Notes: a model not told the origin generated them from the letters alone. A DNA stretch of 64,000 nucleotides from UBA7359 sp038142205 (GCA_038142205.1 JAYQJO010000001.1:2356001-2420000); one strand, 5' to 3'. Shown: positions 45,112-54,342, numbered from the stretch's first letter. Made by a program: numbers and translations.

Positions 45112-45458
45112 TGCGAACGGTCAGGTAAATATTGACCCGGATTTATCAAGGTTTACGTTATTGAGATAATCTCGACAACAAATCAGAAAGATCTAAATAA
45201 AAGCGCTATTTATTGAGCGACAGCCATTGTCCTAATGACTGCATCTAGTGGTATTGCTTTTTTCTTTAAAACGCGCGCTTTGCCCGATGTCGATTACTTG
45301 TCTAGTGCAACGTGATGTAGTGGAAAGTCTCAACTCAACTTAAATTGAAGTGAAATAAGACTATATTGAAGATTGTGAAGTCTGTTGTAGACCTATAAAT
45401 TTATCGGTATCCATTAATGAAAAAAGAGCCGCTGCTGTCTATCCTGGACATGTTAAAA
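45112..45458. other. Intergenic stretch, no feature seen
   Basis: About 350 bases with stops in all frames and no RNA-like structure I can support. Upstream of the rhodanese gene it presumably holds a promoter, but no clear -10/-35 pair stands out. Confidence 0.4.
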
Positions 45459-45929
45459 ATGAAACAATTTTTCCTAGTTTTATTAATAATCAGTTTAGCC
45501 GCTTGTGAACAGGACGGACTCAATTGGGCCGATGTCAAAGCAGAGATACAAAAAGAATTTCCTGCGGTTGAACGTATTTCTGTAAGTGAGTTAAAAACAA
45601 TAGATCTAGAAGACGTGTTACTCGTAGATGTTAGGAAAAAAGAAGAGTTTGCTGTGAGTCATATCCCCGGCGCAGTCAACCTGGAAGACCCGCTAGACAT
45701 CGTTGAGCTAGCATCACAATCAGATAAAAATATCATCGCCTATTGCTCGGTTGGCTACCGTTCAGCAGCAGTCGTACATGAATTAAATAAGCTTGGAATC
45801 ACAAACGCAACGAACCTGGAAGGCTCTATCTTTGAATGGGCTAATGAAGATCTGCCTCTCATAAATAAAGCAGGCAGTACGCGTGAAGTGCACCCCTACG
45901 ATGATTATTGGGGGCAGCTATTGCATTAA
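45459..45929 (+). CDS. Rhodanese-domain lipoprotein
   Basis: A single-domain rhodanese (sulfurtransferase-like) anchored by a lipoprotein signal: ATG 45459 gives MKQFFLVLLIISLAAC with Cys at position 16. In-frame ATGs at 45417 and 45450 lie upstream but would bury the signal, so the later start is preferred. The active loop is YCSVGYRSA with the catalytic Cys, and VDVRKKEEFAVSHIPGAVNLE marks the N-terminal half. It probably handles sulfane sulfur or redox in the periplasm; the partner is unknown. Confidence 0.82.
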   Translation: MKQFFLVLLIISLAACEQDGLNWADVKAEIQKEFPAVERISVSELKTIDLEDVLLVDVRKKEEFAVSHIPGAVNLEDPLDIVELASQSDKNIIAYCSVGYRSAAVVHELNKLGITNATNLEGSIFEWANEDLPLINKAGSTREVHPYDDYWGQLLH

Positions 45930-46149
45930 TTGTTTATATCTTAACCCTTAGATCTAAGTCTGCTCACTTGTCGAATTACTGCAAACATCAGTTGGCCAGA
46001 ATAAATTATCTCATTGAGTTTCATCTTGTGGCTTTCTTTGACTTTGATCGCTGTTATATCTGGGTCATCAACAAATTATTTTTCAGATAAACAGGGCTAA
46101 TAATAGAGATTTAACCAGCTTGCCCTATTATTACGCTTGTATGTATATT

Positions 46150-46683
46150 TTATAGCATTGCCCTGAAGTAGGTAGACGGAATCGTTAACGTGTTTGTCTG
46201 TTTGCCGCTGATTGTAAGCTCTAGGCCGTAATCGAAGGCACCAGCAAAGTCTATAAAGGTCATGCTTATCGCCAGTCGTTCTTCGTGTTTGTAGTCAACA
46301 TTATTAATGGAAACATTTTCATTCCTGGCAAGTGTGCGTAGTTTCAGTTTTTCACCGTCTTTCTTTTTTGCTGTCTCATACGCATGCCAATCCTGATCAT
46401 TATGGTTAGCGGTTACAAATAAAGTATAGGTTTCTTCATTTGTTGGGGTTAATGCACGCGTAACATAAATTTCAGAGAAACTTTCCATGAGTGATTTATT
46501 TGACTGTGCAAAGTTAGGTCCATAGCTAACTTCGCCTTGCTGCGGGTCAAGTCTTAAGACTACTAAACTTCTGATCTCTTTTGTTGATTTCCAGTTTATC
46601 GTTTTTTCGTTTGGCGTTTCTTCTGCCCAAGTGTTGAGGCTTAATAAAGTTAATACCGTAAGAACTGACGTAGTGAGTTTCAT
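46150..46683 (-). CDS. Secreted hypothetical protein
   Basis: A 177-residue protein with a signal peptide (MKLTTSVLTVLTLLSLNTWA). The open frame extends further upstream to 46770, but the signal peptide and GGAA before ATG 46683 decide this start. The mature protein is beta-rich with no cysteines and no family I recognise. It lies 55 bases downstream of the DUF547 gene on the same strand and is likely cotranscribed with it and the GT2 gene. Confidence 0.65.
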   Translation of the reverse strand: MKLTTSVLTVLTLLSLNTWAEETPNEKTINWKSTKEIRSLVVLRLDPQQGEVSYGPNFAQSNKSLMESFSEIYVTRALTPTNEETYTLFVTANHNDQDWHAYETAKKKDGEKLKLRTLARNENVSINNVDYKHEERLAISMTFIDFAGAFDYGLELTISGKQTNTLTIPSTYFRAML

Positions 46684-46738
46684 TGGATTATTCCGTTTTA
46701 ATGTATGAGGTTTGTAGTGCGTTATTATCCTTGTTCGT

Positions 46739-47584
46739 TCAGGGCTGGTTAAGAGCCCAGTCGTAATCATGCTCTATGTCGCCTTGGTATGTGCTTAGTT
46801 GTTTTGCCAGAGCGGGTTCAGCGTAATGAATAAAATGTTTAATCAAGGATTTATCATTTCCACCAAAGTCTTCCTTGTACCAGTGGTAAATACTGGATAT
46901 TTTGAGTTCACCTTCCTCAAGGCTTACACCGCGACGATGATTGATATATTGTTTGGCGCCTTGTTCTAGAAGTTGTTCGGTATTGCTAGCGGTGTAGGCC
47001 GTAGCAGACAAGTTAGGACAACTTATGCTAGCGCAGTTAACGGCATAATGAATACGTTCATCGTTAAAAAAAGGTCTTAGTATTCCATGTTCAATATTGT
47101 TAAGTGTCAGTTCTTGTCCCTGGACATTAATCAATATGTCGTCCCATGGACCAAATGCAAAAAAGCCTTTCCCCAATTTAGTAATAGATTTAACCGGATA
47201 GTTTTTGATAATTAACTCAACGGTAAGCGCATTGTATAGGTTGATCCAAAATGCTTTTTGTTCTGCTCGATTAAGATCATGTGGATTTATCTGTTGCAGC
47301 TGCTTGATGTAATTGCTCAGTGTTTTAAGGTCTTTTGTGTTGACCTTTGCATAATTGAAACGGTTAATTCCACTTGGGTGTTTGTCATCAAGATAGGTGT
47401 CGAGTAAGTTTTGCCACGGGGTGTGGTCAATAATAGTCGTACTGTCCTTATCGCTAGGCGACCAAAATTCCAATGCTTTATTTTCAGGCGCAGCGTCAGA
47501 TACTGACGGCAATAAGGAATATAGCAATAAACATACTGCGGGTATCAATTTACTCTTGAACAGTTTAAGGTTTTTTATGTGCAT
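46739..47584 (-). CDS. DUF547 domain exported protein
   Basis: A 281-residue protein with a signal peptide (cleavage near SDA-A) and a DUF547 domain: FNYAKV, EQKAFWINLYNALTVELI, FNDERIHYAVNCASISCPNL (a conserved Cys pair) and the late FGGNDKSLIKHFI. DUF547 proteins have a papain-like/transglutaminase-related fold and unknown substrates. It is in a minus-strand series with a GT2 glycosyltransferase, a small CPSC protein and a secreted unknown, opposite to a polytopic glycosyltransferase. The Cys and His could be catalytic; that is inference. Confidence 0.85.
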   Translation of the reverse strand: MHIKNLKLFKSKLIPAVCLLLYSLLPSVSDAAPENKALEFWSPSDKDSTTIIDHTPWQNLLDTYLDDKHPSGINRFNYAKVNTKDLKTLSNYIKQLQQINPHDLNRAEQKAFWINLYNALTVELIIKNYPVKSITKLGKGFFAFGPWDDILINVQGQELTLNNIEHGILRPFFNDERIHYAVNCASISCPNLSATAYTASNTEQLLEQGAKQYINHRRGVSLEEGELKISSIYHWYKEDFGGNDKSLIKHFIHYAEPALAKQLSTYQGDIEHDYDWALNQP

Positions 47585-47623
47585 CTATATTCTTGAATAT
47601 TTAAGTGCGCTTTTTAAGTCGCA

Positions 47624-48397
47624 TTAAAATTGTAAAGGATGTTTCCCTGTAGCAGTTGGATAATTTAGTTGTTTTTTTGACTGTATGAATTGTCGCCAGC
47701 GGAGTCGTGCAATCATTGACAGTATCCCAATGCCCGCGCCTAGCGTTCCTTTTATCGTGCCGCTGATTTTTGATTTTCCCAGGCGGCAATAAGTATTAAC
47801 GGGGTGTTCTTTGATGGACATGCCGGATTGAATAGCCTTGATTTGCATCTCGATGGTCCAGCCATAAGCTTTGTCTTCCATCGCCAAGTGTTGCAATGCT
47901 TCTTGAGAAATAGCGCGAAACGGACCCAGATCGGTTACTGATTTATGCCATAAGATACGAATTAAACTACCTGCCAACCAATTGCCAAAACGCTGGGGTG
48001 TTGTCAGCGCGTATTTTTCTACAGTGCCCAGTTTTCGCGATCCTATGGCCAAGTCAGTACCGTTAGCGATACTGTCGATCAGTGGTAAAGCTTGATGAGC
48101 ACGAAATGCATTATCGCCATCGATAAATAAAAGAATATCGGCATGCTTGGTTTCTGCGAGAGCGGTTAAGCAGGCGATACCATATCCAGGACGTGTTTGG
48201 TTTACGACTTTTGCGCCTACTTCCCTAGCGATACTTGCTGTCTGGTCAGTCGAGCCATTATTGCACACGACAATCTCGTCGATAATATTATTACCCTTTG
48301 TATCGTTTAAGTGCCAGAGACCTTGTATGACCTGTTGAATGGACGAGGCTTCATCCCGAGCAGGGATAATGACCGCTATGTGATTATTCTGATACAC
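47624..48397 (-). CDS. Family 2 glycosyltransferase (polyprenyl-phosphate type)
   Basis: A 257-residue GT-A enzyme: VIIPARDEASSIQQVI at the N-terminus, VVCNNGSTDQTASIA, the DxD-like metal motif in LLFIDGDNAF, and GPFRAISQEAL. It resembles dolichyl/undecaprenyl-phosphate sugar synthases but lacks C-terminal membrane helices, so it is probably soluble or peripheral. It would supply a lipid-linked sugar. A polytopic glycosyltransferase that could use such a donor is encoded divergently 450 bases away. Confidence 0.85.
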   Translation of the reverse strand: MYQNNHIAVIIPARDEASSIQQVIQGLWHLNDTKGNNIIDEIVVCNNGSTDQTASIAREVGAKVVNQTRPGYGIACLTALAETKHADILLFIDGDNAFRAHQALPLIDSIANGTDLAIGSRKLGTVEKYALTTPQRFGNWLAGSLIRILWHKSVTDLGPFRAISQEALQHLAMEDKAYGWTIEMQIKAIQSGMSIKEHPVNTYCRLGKSKISGTIKGTLGAGIGILSMIARLRWRQFIQSKKQLNYPTATGKHPLQF

Positions 48398-48408
48398 AAA
48401 TAAACCTC

Positions 48409-48726
48409 CTAGCGTGGAGAGAAGAGCGTCTCTAAATAATAGATTACGGCTGTTCGTTCTTTATCATTCAGTGCCGACATCAGCTTTTTATCTGTATTGA
48501 GTTGTTCAATGATTGATTTGTATGTGGATGCGTCAATTATTGTTTTTGACAAAGGACAGCTTGGGCAGGCCAGTTTACGATGATAGGTGATTTTGCCAAC
48601 ATGATACGGGCCATTAGCGGAATCTTCCGGGAAGTTAAGGTTAACAGAGGCATATGTTTCTGATGGGTTAAAGATGAAGACGCTAATTATAAATGTTGCC
48701 AGTATTCCGTAGGATCGAATTGTCAT
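48409..48726 (-). CDS. Small exported protein with a CPSC motif
   Basis: A 105-residue protein from ATG 48726 with a signal peptide (cleavage near TYA-S). The mature part has a CPSCPL pair of cysteines that looks redox-active or metal-binding, followed by an alpha-helical tail (SIIEQLNTDKKLMSALNDKERTAVIYYLETLF) resembling the end of cytochrome-like or c-type linked proteins, though no CxxCH is present. No family recognised. It overlaps no gene and lies 11 bases before the GT2 gene on the minus strand. Confidence 0.6.
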   Translation of the reverse strand: MTIRSYGILATFIISVFIFNPSETYASVNLNFPEDSANGPYHVGKITYHRKLACPSCPLSKTIIDASTYKSIIEQLNTDKKLMSALNDKERTAVIYYLETLFSPR

Positions 48727-48850
48727 TATAGTTCTCGCATTTTTTGTAGACCGATGGTTTGTCGCCCTCATTGCTGTGTTTGCTTTATAGAGTATGGTGT
48801 AATGAAAAGGTTCTATAGCAAAGCAATTATTAATGGATCAGATATGAAGC

Positions 48851-50158
48851 ATGACCTTTAATTCAGAGATAAGACGCTTATCTTTATCCTGGCAGCTGGA
48901 TGGCTCAGGATTAGTCGCTGCAATTTCATACGGCATACTAGCTTGGTTCTCATTGCATCCGGGATCACTTACATTACCGGTATTTTATGCGTTGTTAGGT
49001 ATTTGTCTGATTGCCACGCTTTTTGCTATTCAAGCTGTTGACGATAAATCACTAACCCCTACGAAGCTATTATTATGGGCAGCTTGTTTTCGTCTTATAG
49101 GTGTTTTTGGCGATCCCTTATGGGAGGATGATTTTTTTCGTTATCTTTGGGACGGCTATCGTTTTTATGAAACAGGTTCTCCTTATGGCATAGCGCCTTC
49201 CGCTTTTTTTGGCGTTGCTGATATTCCGGCAAAATATTATGCTTTGTTAACTCAGGTAAATTATCCAGATGTACCGACGATTTATGGTCCCACATTACAA
49301 TATACGTTTTTGTTCGCTCATCTTTTAGCGCCATCACAGGTTTGGGCGTTACAACTTCTCTATGCAATGGCAGACATGGGGCTAGTTTTATTGCTGTTAC
49401 GAATGACTAATATTCGATGGGTGTTGCTTTATGCCTGGTCGCCACTGGTAATAAAAGAACTCGCCTTTACAGCGCATCCGGATGGTGTCGGTGCATTATT
49501 AATGATGTTGGCATTATACTTTCGACACCAAAGTCAGTTTGCTTTTTCAGTCAGCGTATTGGCATTAAGTGTCGGCGCAAAAGTATTTGCCTTGTTAATG
49601 GTGCCATTTATCTTATGGCGTTTGGCTTTTCGTTATTGGTGTTTATTTGGACTGGTGTTGCTGGCTTTGTATGGCCCTTTTATTTGGCAAGGAGAGTCAG
49701 ACATGGCGGGCTTACTTGTCTTTGCTCGGGAGTGGCACTTTAATGGCTCGGTTTATACGCTGTTACGTCAATGGTTTGAACCGGCATCAGTGAAGGTTAT
49801 GTTAGGTTTGGTATTTGTTTTAATTTACGCAGCTTTGTTTTGGCAACATCAAAAAGCAATTGTCTGGAAGATGCCTCGCGGTGATATCATATTTGGTTTT
49901 TTTCTATTAGTTGCGCCAGTCGTTAATGCCTGGTACTTGATCTGGTTATTGCCATTTGCAGTATTGTTTCCAGCATTATGGAGCTGGACCTTTTCCGTGA
50001 CTGTATTATTGTCTTACTCTATTGGTATTAATTTAAATTCTACGGAAGTTGGTTTTTTTGAAATTCCCCTTTGGATAACCATACTGGAATATGGGTTGGT
50101 TATGATTGCTGTCTGCGTAGACCTGTGGTTAAGGAAAGTGCGCACTATTCAAACTTAA
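48851..50158 (+). CDS. Polytopic GT87-like glycosyltransferase
   Basis: A 435-residue membrane protein with about 11-12 hydrophobic segments. The N-terminal loop has WEDDFFRYLWDGYRFYETGSPYG, the acidic motif typical of C-type (GT-C) mannosyltransferases such as GT87 and PIG-M-like enzymes, which use polyprenyl-phosphate sugars. It is divergent from the minus-strand GT2 group with 124 bases between, so the two may share a promoter region. The acceptor is unknown; an envelope glycolipid, glycan or protein would all fit. Confidence 0.78.
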   Translation: MTFNSEIRRLSLSWQLDGSGLVAAISYGILAWFSLHPGSLTLPVFYALLGICLIATLFAIQAVDDKSLTPTKLLLWAACFRLIGVFGDPLWEDDFFRYLWDGYRFYETGSPYGIAPSAFFGVADIPAKYYALLTQVNYPDVPTIYGPTLQYTFLFAHLLAPSQVWALQLLYAMADMGLVLLLLRMTNIRWVLLYAWSPLVIKELAFTAHPDGVGALLMMLALYFRHQSQFAFSVSVLALSVGAKVFALLMVPFILWRLAFRYWCLFGLVLLALYGPFIWQGESDMAGLLVFAREWHFNGSVYTLLRQWFEPASVKVMLGLVFVLIYAALFWQHQKAIVWKMPRGDIIFGFFLLVAPVVNAWYLIWLLPFAVLFPALWSWTFSVTVLLSYSIGINLNSTEVGFFEIPLWITILEYGLVMIAVCVDLWLRKVRTIQT

Positions 50159-50496
50159 AAGCAGTTGCACAAACTTCGTCACGTAATGACGTGATTAAGA
50201 GATCCTCGCGCTTAAACGTGGGTTAAGCTGTTTTTAAATATCGATTTATCTCTCCGGAGGTAATTTTCATCAATAGCGCTAAAGCCCGGTAATATTCTTC
50301 ATGTTCAGAAGTAGGACTCATAAATCGCTAAAGCGCCTTGAACGAGAGCTAATCGCGGCGACTATTGTTGTAAAGATCTTCTAGCAAAAGCTGATAGGCA
50401 TCTCATTGCATACTTTGTACGATATATGGGGTCGTTTTGTGGAGACAGATTAAGAACAGCCACAGTGATGAATAGTCCTTATTAATTGATCGAGTT
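50159..50496. other. Intergenic stretch, no convincing feature
   Basis: About 340 bases. A 32-codon minus-strand frame at 50223-50321 reads like ordinary helical protein but has no ribosome-binding site, and stops bound it. It may be a remnant. Nothing else stands out; the gap lies between convergent genes. Confidence 0.4.
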
Positions 50497-51207
50497 TTAT
50501 GATGCCACCGAGTAACGTTCTCCAGCATAAAGATCACCGGCTAGAATAGAGCGGATTGATGTCGCAACCGCTGCTGGTTGTTGCAGCGTACCGCTATTTT
50601 TTAATTCGACAAACCGCGAGAGTTGCGGAAATTGCTGTTCGTTAGCGCCACGAATAGCAGATTGCATATCGGTATCAATCACGCCTGGGTTGATAATAAT
50701 TGGCAAAACCGGATGAGCTTGCTCCGCCTGTTCTTCAGCAACACAACGGATATAGTGCTCAAGCCCCGCTTTCCCAGCGCAATAAAGCGACCAACCATAA
50801 TAAGCCTTTAATGCGGCTCCGGAAGAAATACTCGCTATAACTTTACGGCAGTCGTGTGTTTGGAAACTTTTAACAAAATTACCCATGAATACGATTGCCG
50901 AAGTAAAACTGGCGTTGATATTCGTAATCCAGTCGTGAGTGTGACTATCCGATAATGGACCGATGGGTGAAAGCATTGCCGCATTGTTGATGGCGATGAT
51001 TTCGCTGTATTGATGCTGGCTCAGCGTTTTCAACGTTTCTGAAATGAACTGGTTAGCCGCTGTCAGATCGGATAAATCAACGTTTTTCGAATAGGATGTA
51101 TTGCCACTGCGTGAAAATTCGACGACTTCGAAGCCTTGTTGTGCGTATTGTTTGACGAGTTCGGCGCCTAAGCCTTTGGAGCCGCCGGAGATGATGGCTA
51201 ATTTCAT
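50497..51207 (-). CDS. Short-chain dehydrogenase/reductase
   Basis: A 236-residue classical SDR. The cofactor motif is ISGGSKGLGAEL (TGxxxGxG variant) at the N-terminus, NNAAML replaces NNAG, the catalytic Ser lies in SISSGAA, and the YCAGKAG motif holds Tyr and Lys. An Arg in EFSRSG after the second strand suggests NADP preference. It most resembles sepiapterin/benzil-reductase-like SDRs, so the substrate is open. It is divergent from metK over 347 bases. Confidence 0.85.
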   Translation of the reverse strand: MKLAIISGGSKGLGAELVKQYAQQGFEVVEFSRSGNTSYSKNVDLSDLTAANQFISETLKTLSQHQYSEIIAINNAAMLSPIGPLSDSHTHDWITNINASFTSAIVFMGNFVKSFQTHDCRKVIASISSGAALKAYYGWSLYCAGKAGLEHYIRCVAEEQAEQAHPVLPIIINPGVIDTDMQSAIRGANEQQFPQLSRFVELKNSGTLQQPAAVATSIRSILAGDLYAGERYSVAS

Positions 51208-51554
51208 GATTTCGAAAACCCAAATTGTAAGTTGTTGTTAGTATAGGATTATACTTAAATTGAAACTCGAGAAATAAATTTTTGGAAAGTAAAAATCAAA
51301 AGTCGATTAAAGACTGAATAATATAGTGGGCATAAGAGTCTATGGACTCAGTTCTACTACGGATTGATAATTTCCACACACTTCAAAGTTACAAGCGGGA
51401 GTTTCTTTAAAACCATATTCTTGGTCCAGACAGTGACATTAATTTGGTATAAATTCTATCGTGTTGAATAAAAAATGGTCATATTTCGTGCGATAGTCAT
51501 AGATTAAGGATAGAATTCGCGGCTTTGAAATTTCTAAACAATACGGAAGATTAA
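51208..51554. other. Intergenic region upstream of metK
   Basis: A 347-base gap between the divergent SDR and metK genes. A small hairpin GAGTC/GACTC lies at 51336-51349. I looked for SAM-riboswitch structure (SAM-I to SAM-IV type) and saw none. Promoters for both genes must be here, but I cannot place one firmly. The possible TGACAT..TATAAA pair near 51430 is weak. Confidence 0.4.
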
Positions 51555-52712
51555 ATGGCTGACAATTATTTATTCACTTCAGAATCAGTTTCTGAAGGAC
51601 ATCCTGACAAAGTTGCAGATCAAATTTCTGATGCTGTGGTCGATGCAATTTTTACTAACGATAAAACCGCGCGTATCGCATGCGAAACCATGGTTAATAC
51701 CGGCATGGTTGTACTTTCAGGTGAAATTACCACATCAACTTATGTCGACATGCAGGAAGTGGCACGTCAGACCATAAAAGAAATCGGTTACGACAGTTCA
51801 GATATGGGTTTCGATTGGGAATCCTGTGCGGTCTTAGTTTCCATTGATAAACAATCTCCTGATATTGCTCAGGGCGTAAACGAAGGTGAGGGCCTGGATT
51901 TAAACCAGGGTGCTGGTGATCAAGGCTTAATGTTTGGTTATGCCTGTAATGAAACCGATGTATTAATGCCTTTTCCAATAACTTATTCTCATTTACTTGT
52001 TAAAAAACAAGCTGAAGTGCGTAAAAGTGGCAAGCTTAATTGGCTAAGACCAGATGCGAAATCACAAGTTACGGTTGTTTACGAAGATGGTAAACCAAAG
52101 TCTATCGATACCGTTGTGTTATCAACTCAGCATAATCCTGAGATAGAGCATAAAGATTTGGAAGAAGCGATTATTGAAGAAGTGATTAAACCGGTACTTC
52201 CTGCCGATATGATTACGGACAAAACACGTTATCTTGTTAATCCAACCGGGCGTTTTGTGATTGGTGGACCGGTGGGTGACTGTGGTCTAACCGGACGTAA
52301 GATTATTGTTGATACATACGGCGGTATGGCACGTCATGGTGGCGGTGCTTTTTCTGGAAAAGATCCTTCAAAGGTGGATCGCTCTGCAGCTTATGCTGCA
52401 CGTTATGTGGCTAAAAATATTGTTGCTGCTGGACTTGCTGATCGTTGTGAAATCCAGGTGTCTTATGCGATTGGTGTTGCTGAACCGACTTCTATTAGTG
52501 TCGAGACTTTCGGTACTGGTAAGCTTGAAGAATTAAAATTAGTTGAACTAATTCGTGAGCATTTTGATCTAAGACCAAAAGGTATTATTCAAATGCTTGA
52601 TTTGCTGAGACCAATCTACAGACATACAGCGGCATACGGTCATTTCGGTCGGAGTGATATTGATTTACCTTGGGAAAAAACTGACAGGGCCGATGCATTA
52701 CGCAGCGCTTAG
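51555..52712 (+). CDS. metK: S-adenosylmethionine synthetase
   Basis: Makes SAM from methionine and ATP. The 385-residue protein has the N-terminal FTSESVSEGHPDKVADQISDA, the methionine-binding GAGDQGLMFGYA and the phosphate-binding GGGAFSGKDPSKVDRS motif, with YAIGVAEPTSI in the last domain. It stands first in metK-[SAH riboswitch]-ahcY-metF, closing the activated-methyl cycle with the two genes that follow. Confidence 0.98.
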   Translation: MADNYLFTSESVSEGHPDKVADQISDAVVDAIFTNDKTARIACETMVNTGMVVLSGEITTSTYVDMQEVARQTIKEIGYDSSDMGFDWESCAVLVSIDKQSPDIAQGVNEGEGLDLNQGAGDQGLMFGYACNETDVLMPFPITYSHLLVKKQAEVRKSGKLNWLRPDAKSQVTVVYEDGKPKSIDTVVLSTQHNPEIEHKDLEEAIIEEVIKPVLPADMITDKTRYLVNPTGRFVIGGPVGDCGLTGRKIIVDTYGGMARHGGGAFSGKDPSKVDRSAAYAARYVAKNIVAAGLADRCEIQVSYAIGVAEPTSISVETFGTGKLEELKLVELIREHFDLRPKGIIQMLDLLRPIYRHTAAYGHFGRSDIDLPWEKTDRADALRSA

Positions 52713-52761
52713 AATTTTTTGATTAAGTTATATTAATTTTATTCGCTAACAGTTTAATCTT

Positions 52762-52789
52762 GAAGCCGGAGCGTCTATACTTCGGCTTC
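52762..52789 (+). terminator. Hairpin after metK
   Basis: A 10-bp stem GAAGCCGGAG/CTTCGGCTTC (one G-T pair) has an 8-base loop, followed by a short T-poor tail. It ends the metK unit just before the SAH riboswitch, so ahcY is likely on its own transcript or partly read through. Confidence 0.6.
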
Positions 52790-52803
52790 TTCACACAACC
52801 GTA

Positions 52804-52884
52804 GTTCTAAGGAGCGTTGCGACGGATAGAAGTAGGTATCCGCTAGGCTTGGAACAGCACGGAAAATGAACAACGGCGCTCGCT
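52804..52884 (+). promoter_or_regulatory. SAH riboswitch upstream of ahcY
   Basis: It matches the S-adenosylhomocysteine aptamer. P1 pairs CTAAG (52807-52811) with CTTGG (52848-52852). P2 pairs CGGATA (52823-52828) with TATCCG (52837-52842). The conserved GAGCG-TTGCGAC core follows P1, and the pseudoknot pairs GAGCG (52812-52816) with CGCTC (52877-52881). It lies 23 bases before the ahcY ATG. SAH binding should turn ahcY on, as in other proteobacteria. Confidence 0.93.
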
Positions 52885-52907
52885 TATTATGTTAATAGGA
52901 GAACATC

Positions 52908-54323
52908 ATGAGCGTAGCTGAAACATCTATGACTTCTGATTACCACGTTGCTGACATTTCTTTGGCTGAATGGGGTCACAAAGAAATTCGTATTGCTGAA
53001 ACTGAAATGCCAGGTTTAGTATCAATTCGCGAAGAATACAAAGACGCACAACCATTAAAAGGTGCGAAAATCGCTGGGTCATTACATATGACTATTCAAA
53101 CTGCGGTATTAATCGAAACGCTTGTTGCTTTGGGTGCAGAGGTTCGTTGGGTATCGTGTAATATTTTTTCAACTCAAGATCACGCCGCCGCTGCAATTGC
53201 TGATCAAGGCATTCCTGTTTTTGCTTATAAAGGTGAGAGCTTGGAAGAATACTGGGATTACACACACCGTATTATGAAATGGCATGACGGCAGCACGCCT
53301 AACATGATCCTAGATGATGGTGGAGATGCAACGACATTACTTATCTTAGGTAGCAAAGCTGAAAAAGATTTATCGGTATTAGATAACCCTGGTTCTGAAG
53401 AAGAAACAGTTTTATTTGCCAAGATCAAAGAGACATTAAAAGAGACTCCTGACTTTTATTCAACTACCTTACAAAACATCCAAGGTGTTACAGAAGAAAC
53501 AACGACGGGTGTAAACCGTTTATATCAAATGGTGAAAAGCGGCGATTTAACATTCCCTGCTATTAATGTTAATGACTCGGTAACCAAATCAAAATTCGAT
53601 AACTTGTATGGTTGTCGTGAGTCTTTAGTAGACGGTATTAAACGTGCAACTGACGTCATGATTGCAGGTAAAGTTGCAGTTGTTGCTGGTTACGGTGATG
53701 TAGGTAAAGGTTCTGCACAATCACTGCGTGGTTTAGGTGCAACTGTATTGATTACAGAAATCGATCCTATCTGTGCATTACAAGCAGCAATGGAAGGTTA
53801 TCGTGTCGTTCGTATGGATGATGTGGTAAGTGAAGCAGATATTTTTGTAACGACGACTGGTAACTTCAACATCATCACTCCAGAACATATGGCAGCTATG
53901 AAGAATGAAGCTATCGTATGTAACATCGGTCACTTCGATAATGAGATTGATATTGCAGGCCTTAAAGATGTGACTTGGGAAAACATCAAACCGCAAGTGG
54001 ATCACATTGTATTCCCGGATGGTAAACGCATCATCATGTTAGCGGAAGGGCGTTTGGTTAACTTAGGTTGTGCGACGGGTCATCCAAGTTTCGTAATGTC
54101 TAACTCGTTTACTAACCAGGTGTTAGCGCAAATGGAACTATGGAGCCAAGGCGATAAGTACGAAAATGATGTGTATGTCCTACCTAAACATCTTGATGAG
54201 AAAGTAGCTCGCTTACACCTAGATAGAATTGGTGTGAAGTTAACTACGCTTTCTCAGGAACAGGCGGATTATATTAATGTTCCGGTTGAGGGCCCATATA
54301 AGCCCGAGCATTATCGTTATTAA
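52908..54323 (+). CDS. ahcY: Adenosylhomocysteinase
   Basis: Hydrolyses SAH to adenosine and homocysteine, relieving inhibition of methyltransferases. The 471-residue protein is of the proteobacterial long class with the extra loop near residues 150-190. It has SCNIFSTQDHAAAAIA, the NAD motif VAGYGDVGKGSAQSL, CNIGHFDNEID and the C-terminal KPEHYRY. AGGAG lies well before ATG 52908. It is preceded by an SAH riboswitch and followed by metF. Confidence 0.98.
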   Translation: MSVAETSMTSDYHVADISLAEWGHKEIRIAETEMPGLVSIREEYKDAQPLKGAKIAGSLHMTIQTAVLIETLVALGAEVRWVSCNIFSTQDHAAAAIADQGIPVFAYKGESLEEYWDYTHRIMKWHDGSTPNMILDDGGDATTLLILGSKAEKDLSVLDNPGSEEETVLFAKIKETLKETPDFYSTTLQNIQGVTEETTTGVNRLYQMVKSGDLTFPAINVNDSVTKSKFDNLYGCRESLVDGIKRATDVMIAGKVAVVAGYGDVGKGSAQSLRGLGATVLITEIDPICALQAAMEGYRVVRMDDVVSEADIFVTTTGNFNIITPEHMAAMKNEAIVCNIGHFDNEIDIAGLKDVTWENIKPQVDHIVFPDGKRIIMLAEGRLVNLGCATGHPSFVMSNSFTNQVLAQMELWSQGDKYENDVYVLPKHLDEKVARLHLDRIGVKLTTLSQEQADYINVPVEGPYKPEHYRY

Positions 54324-54342
54324 TCTGTTTTAAGCAATTTCG

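Noticed and set aside
50223..50321. 32-codon minus-strand frame that reads like a small helical protein
   Set aside because: No Shine-Dalgarno before its ATG, stops close upstream in frame, and nothing to compare it with. I mention it only as a possible remnant.
51208..51554. SAM riboswitch upstream of metK
   Set aside because: I looked for the paired elements of known SAM aptamers and found none; the hairpin at 51336-51349 is too small.
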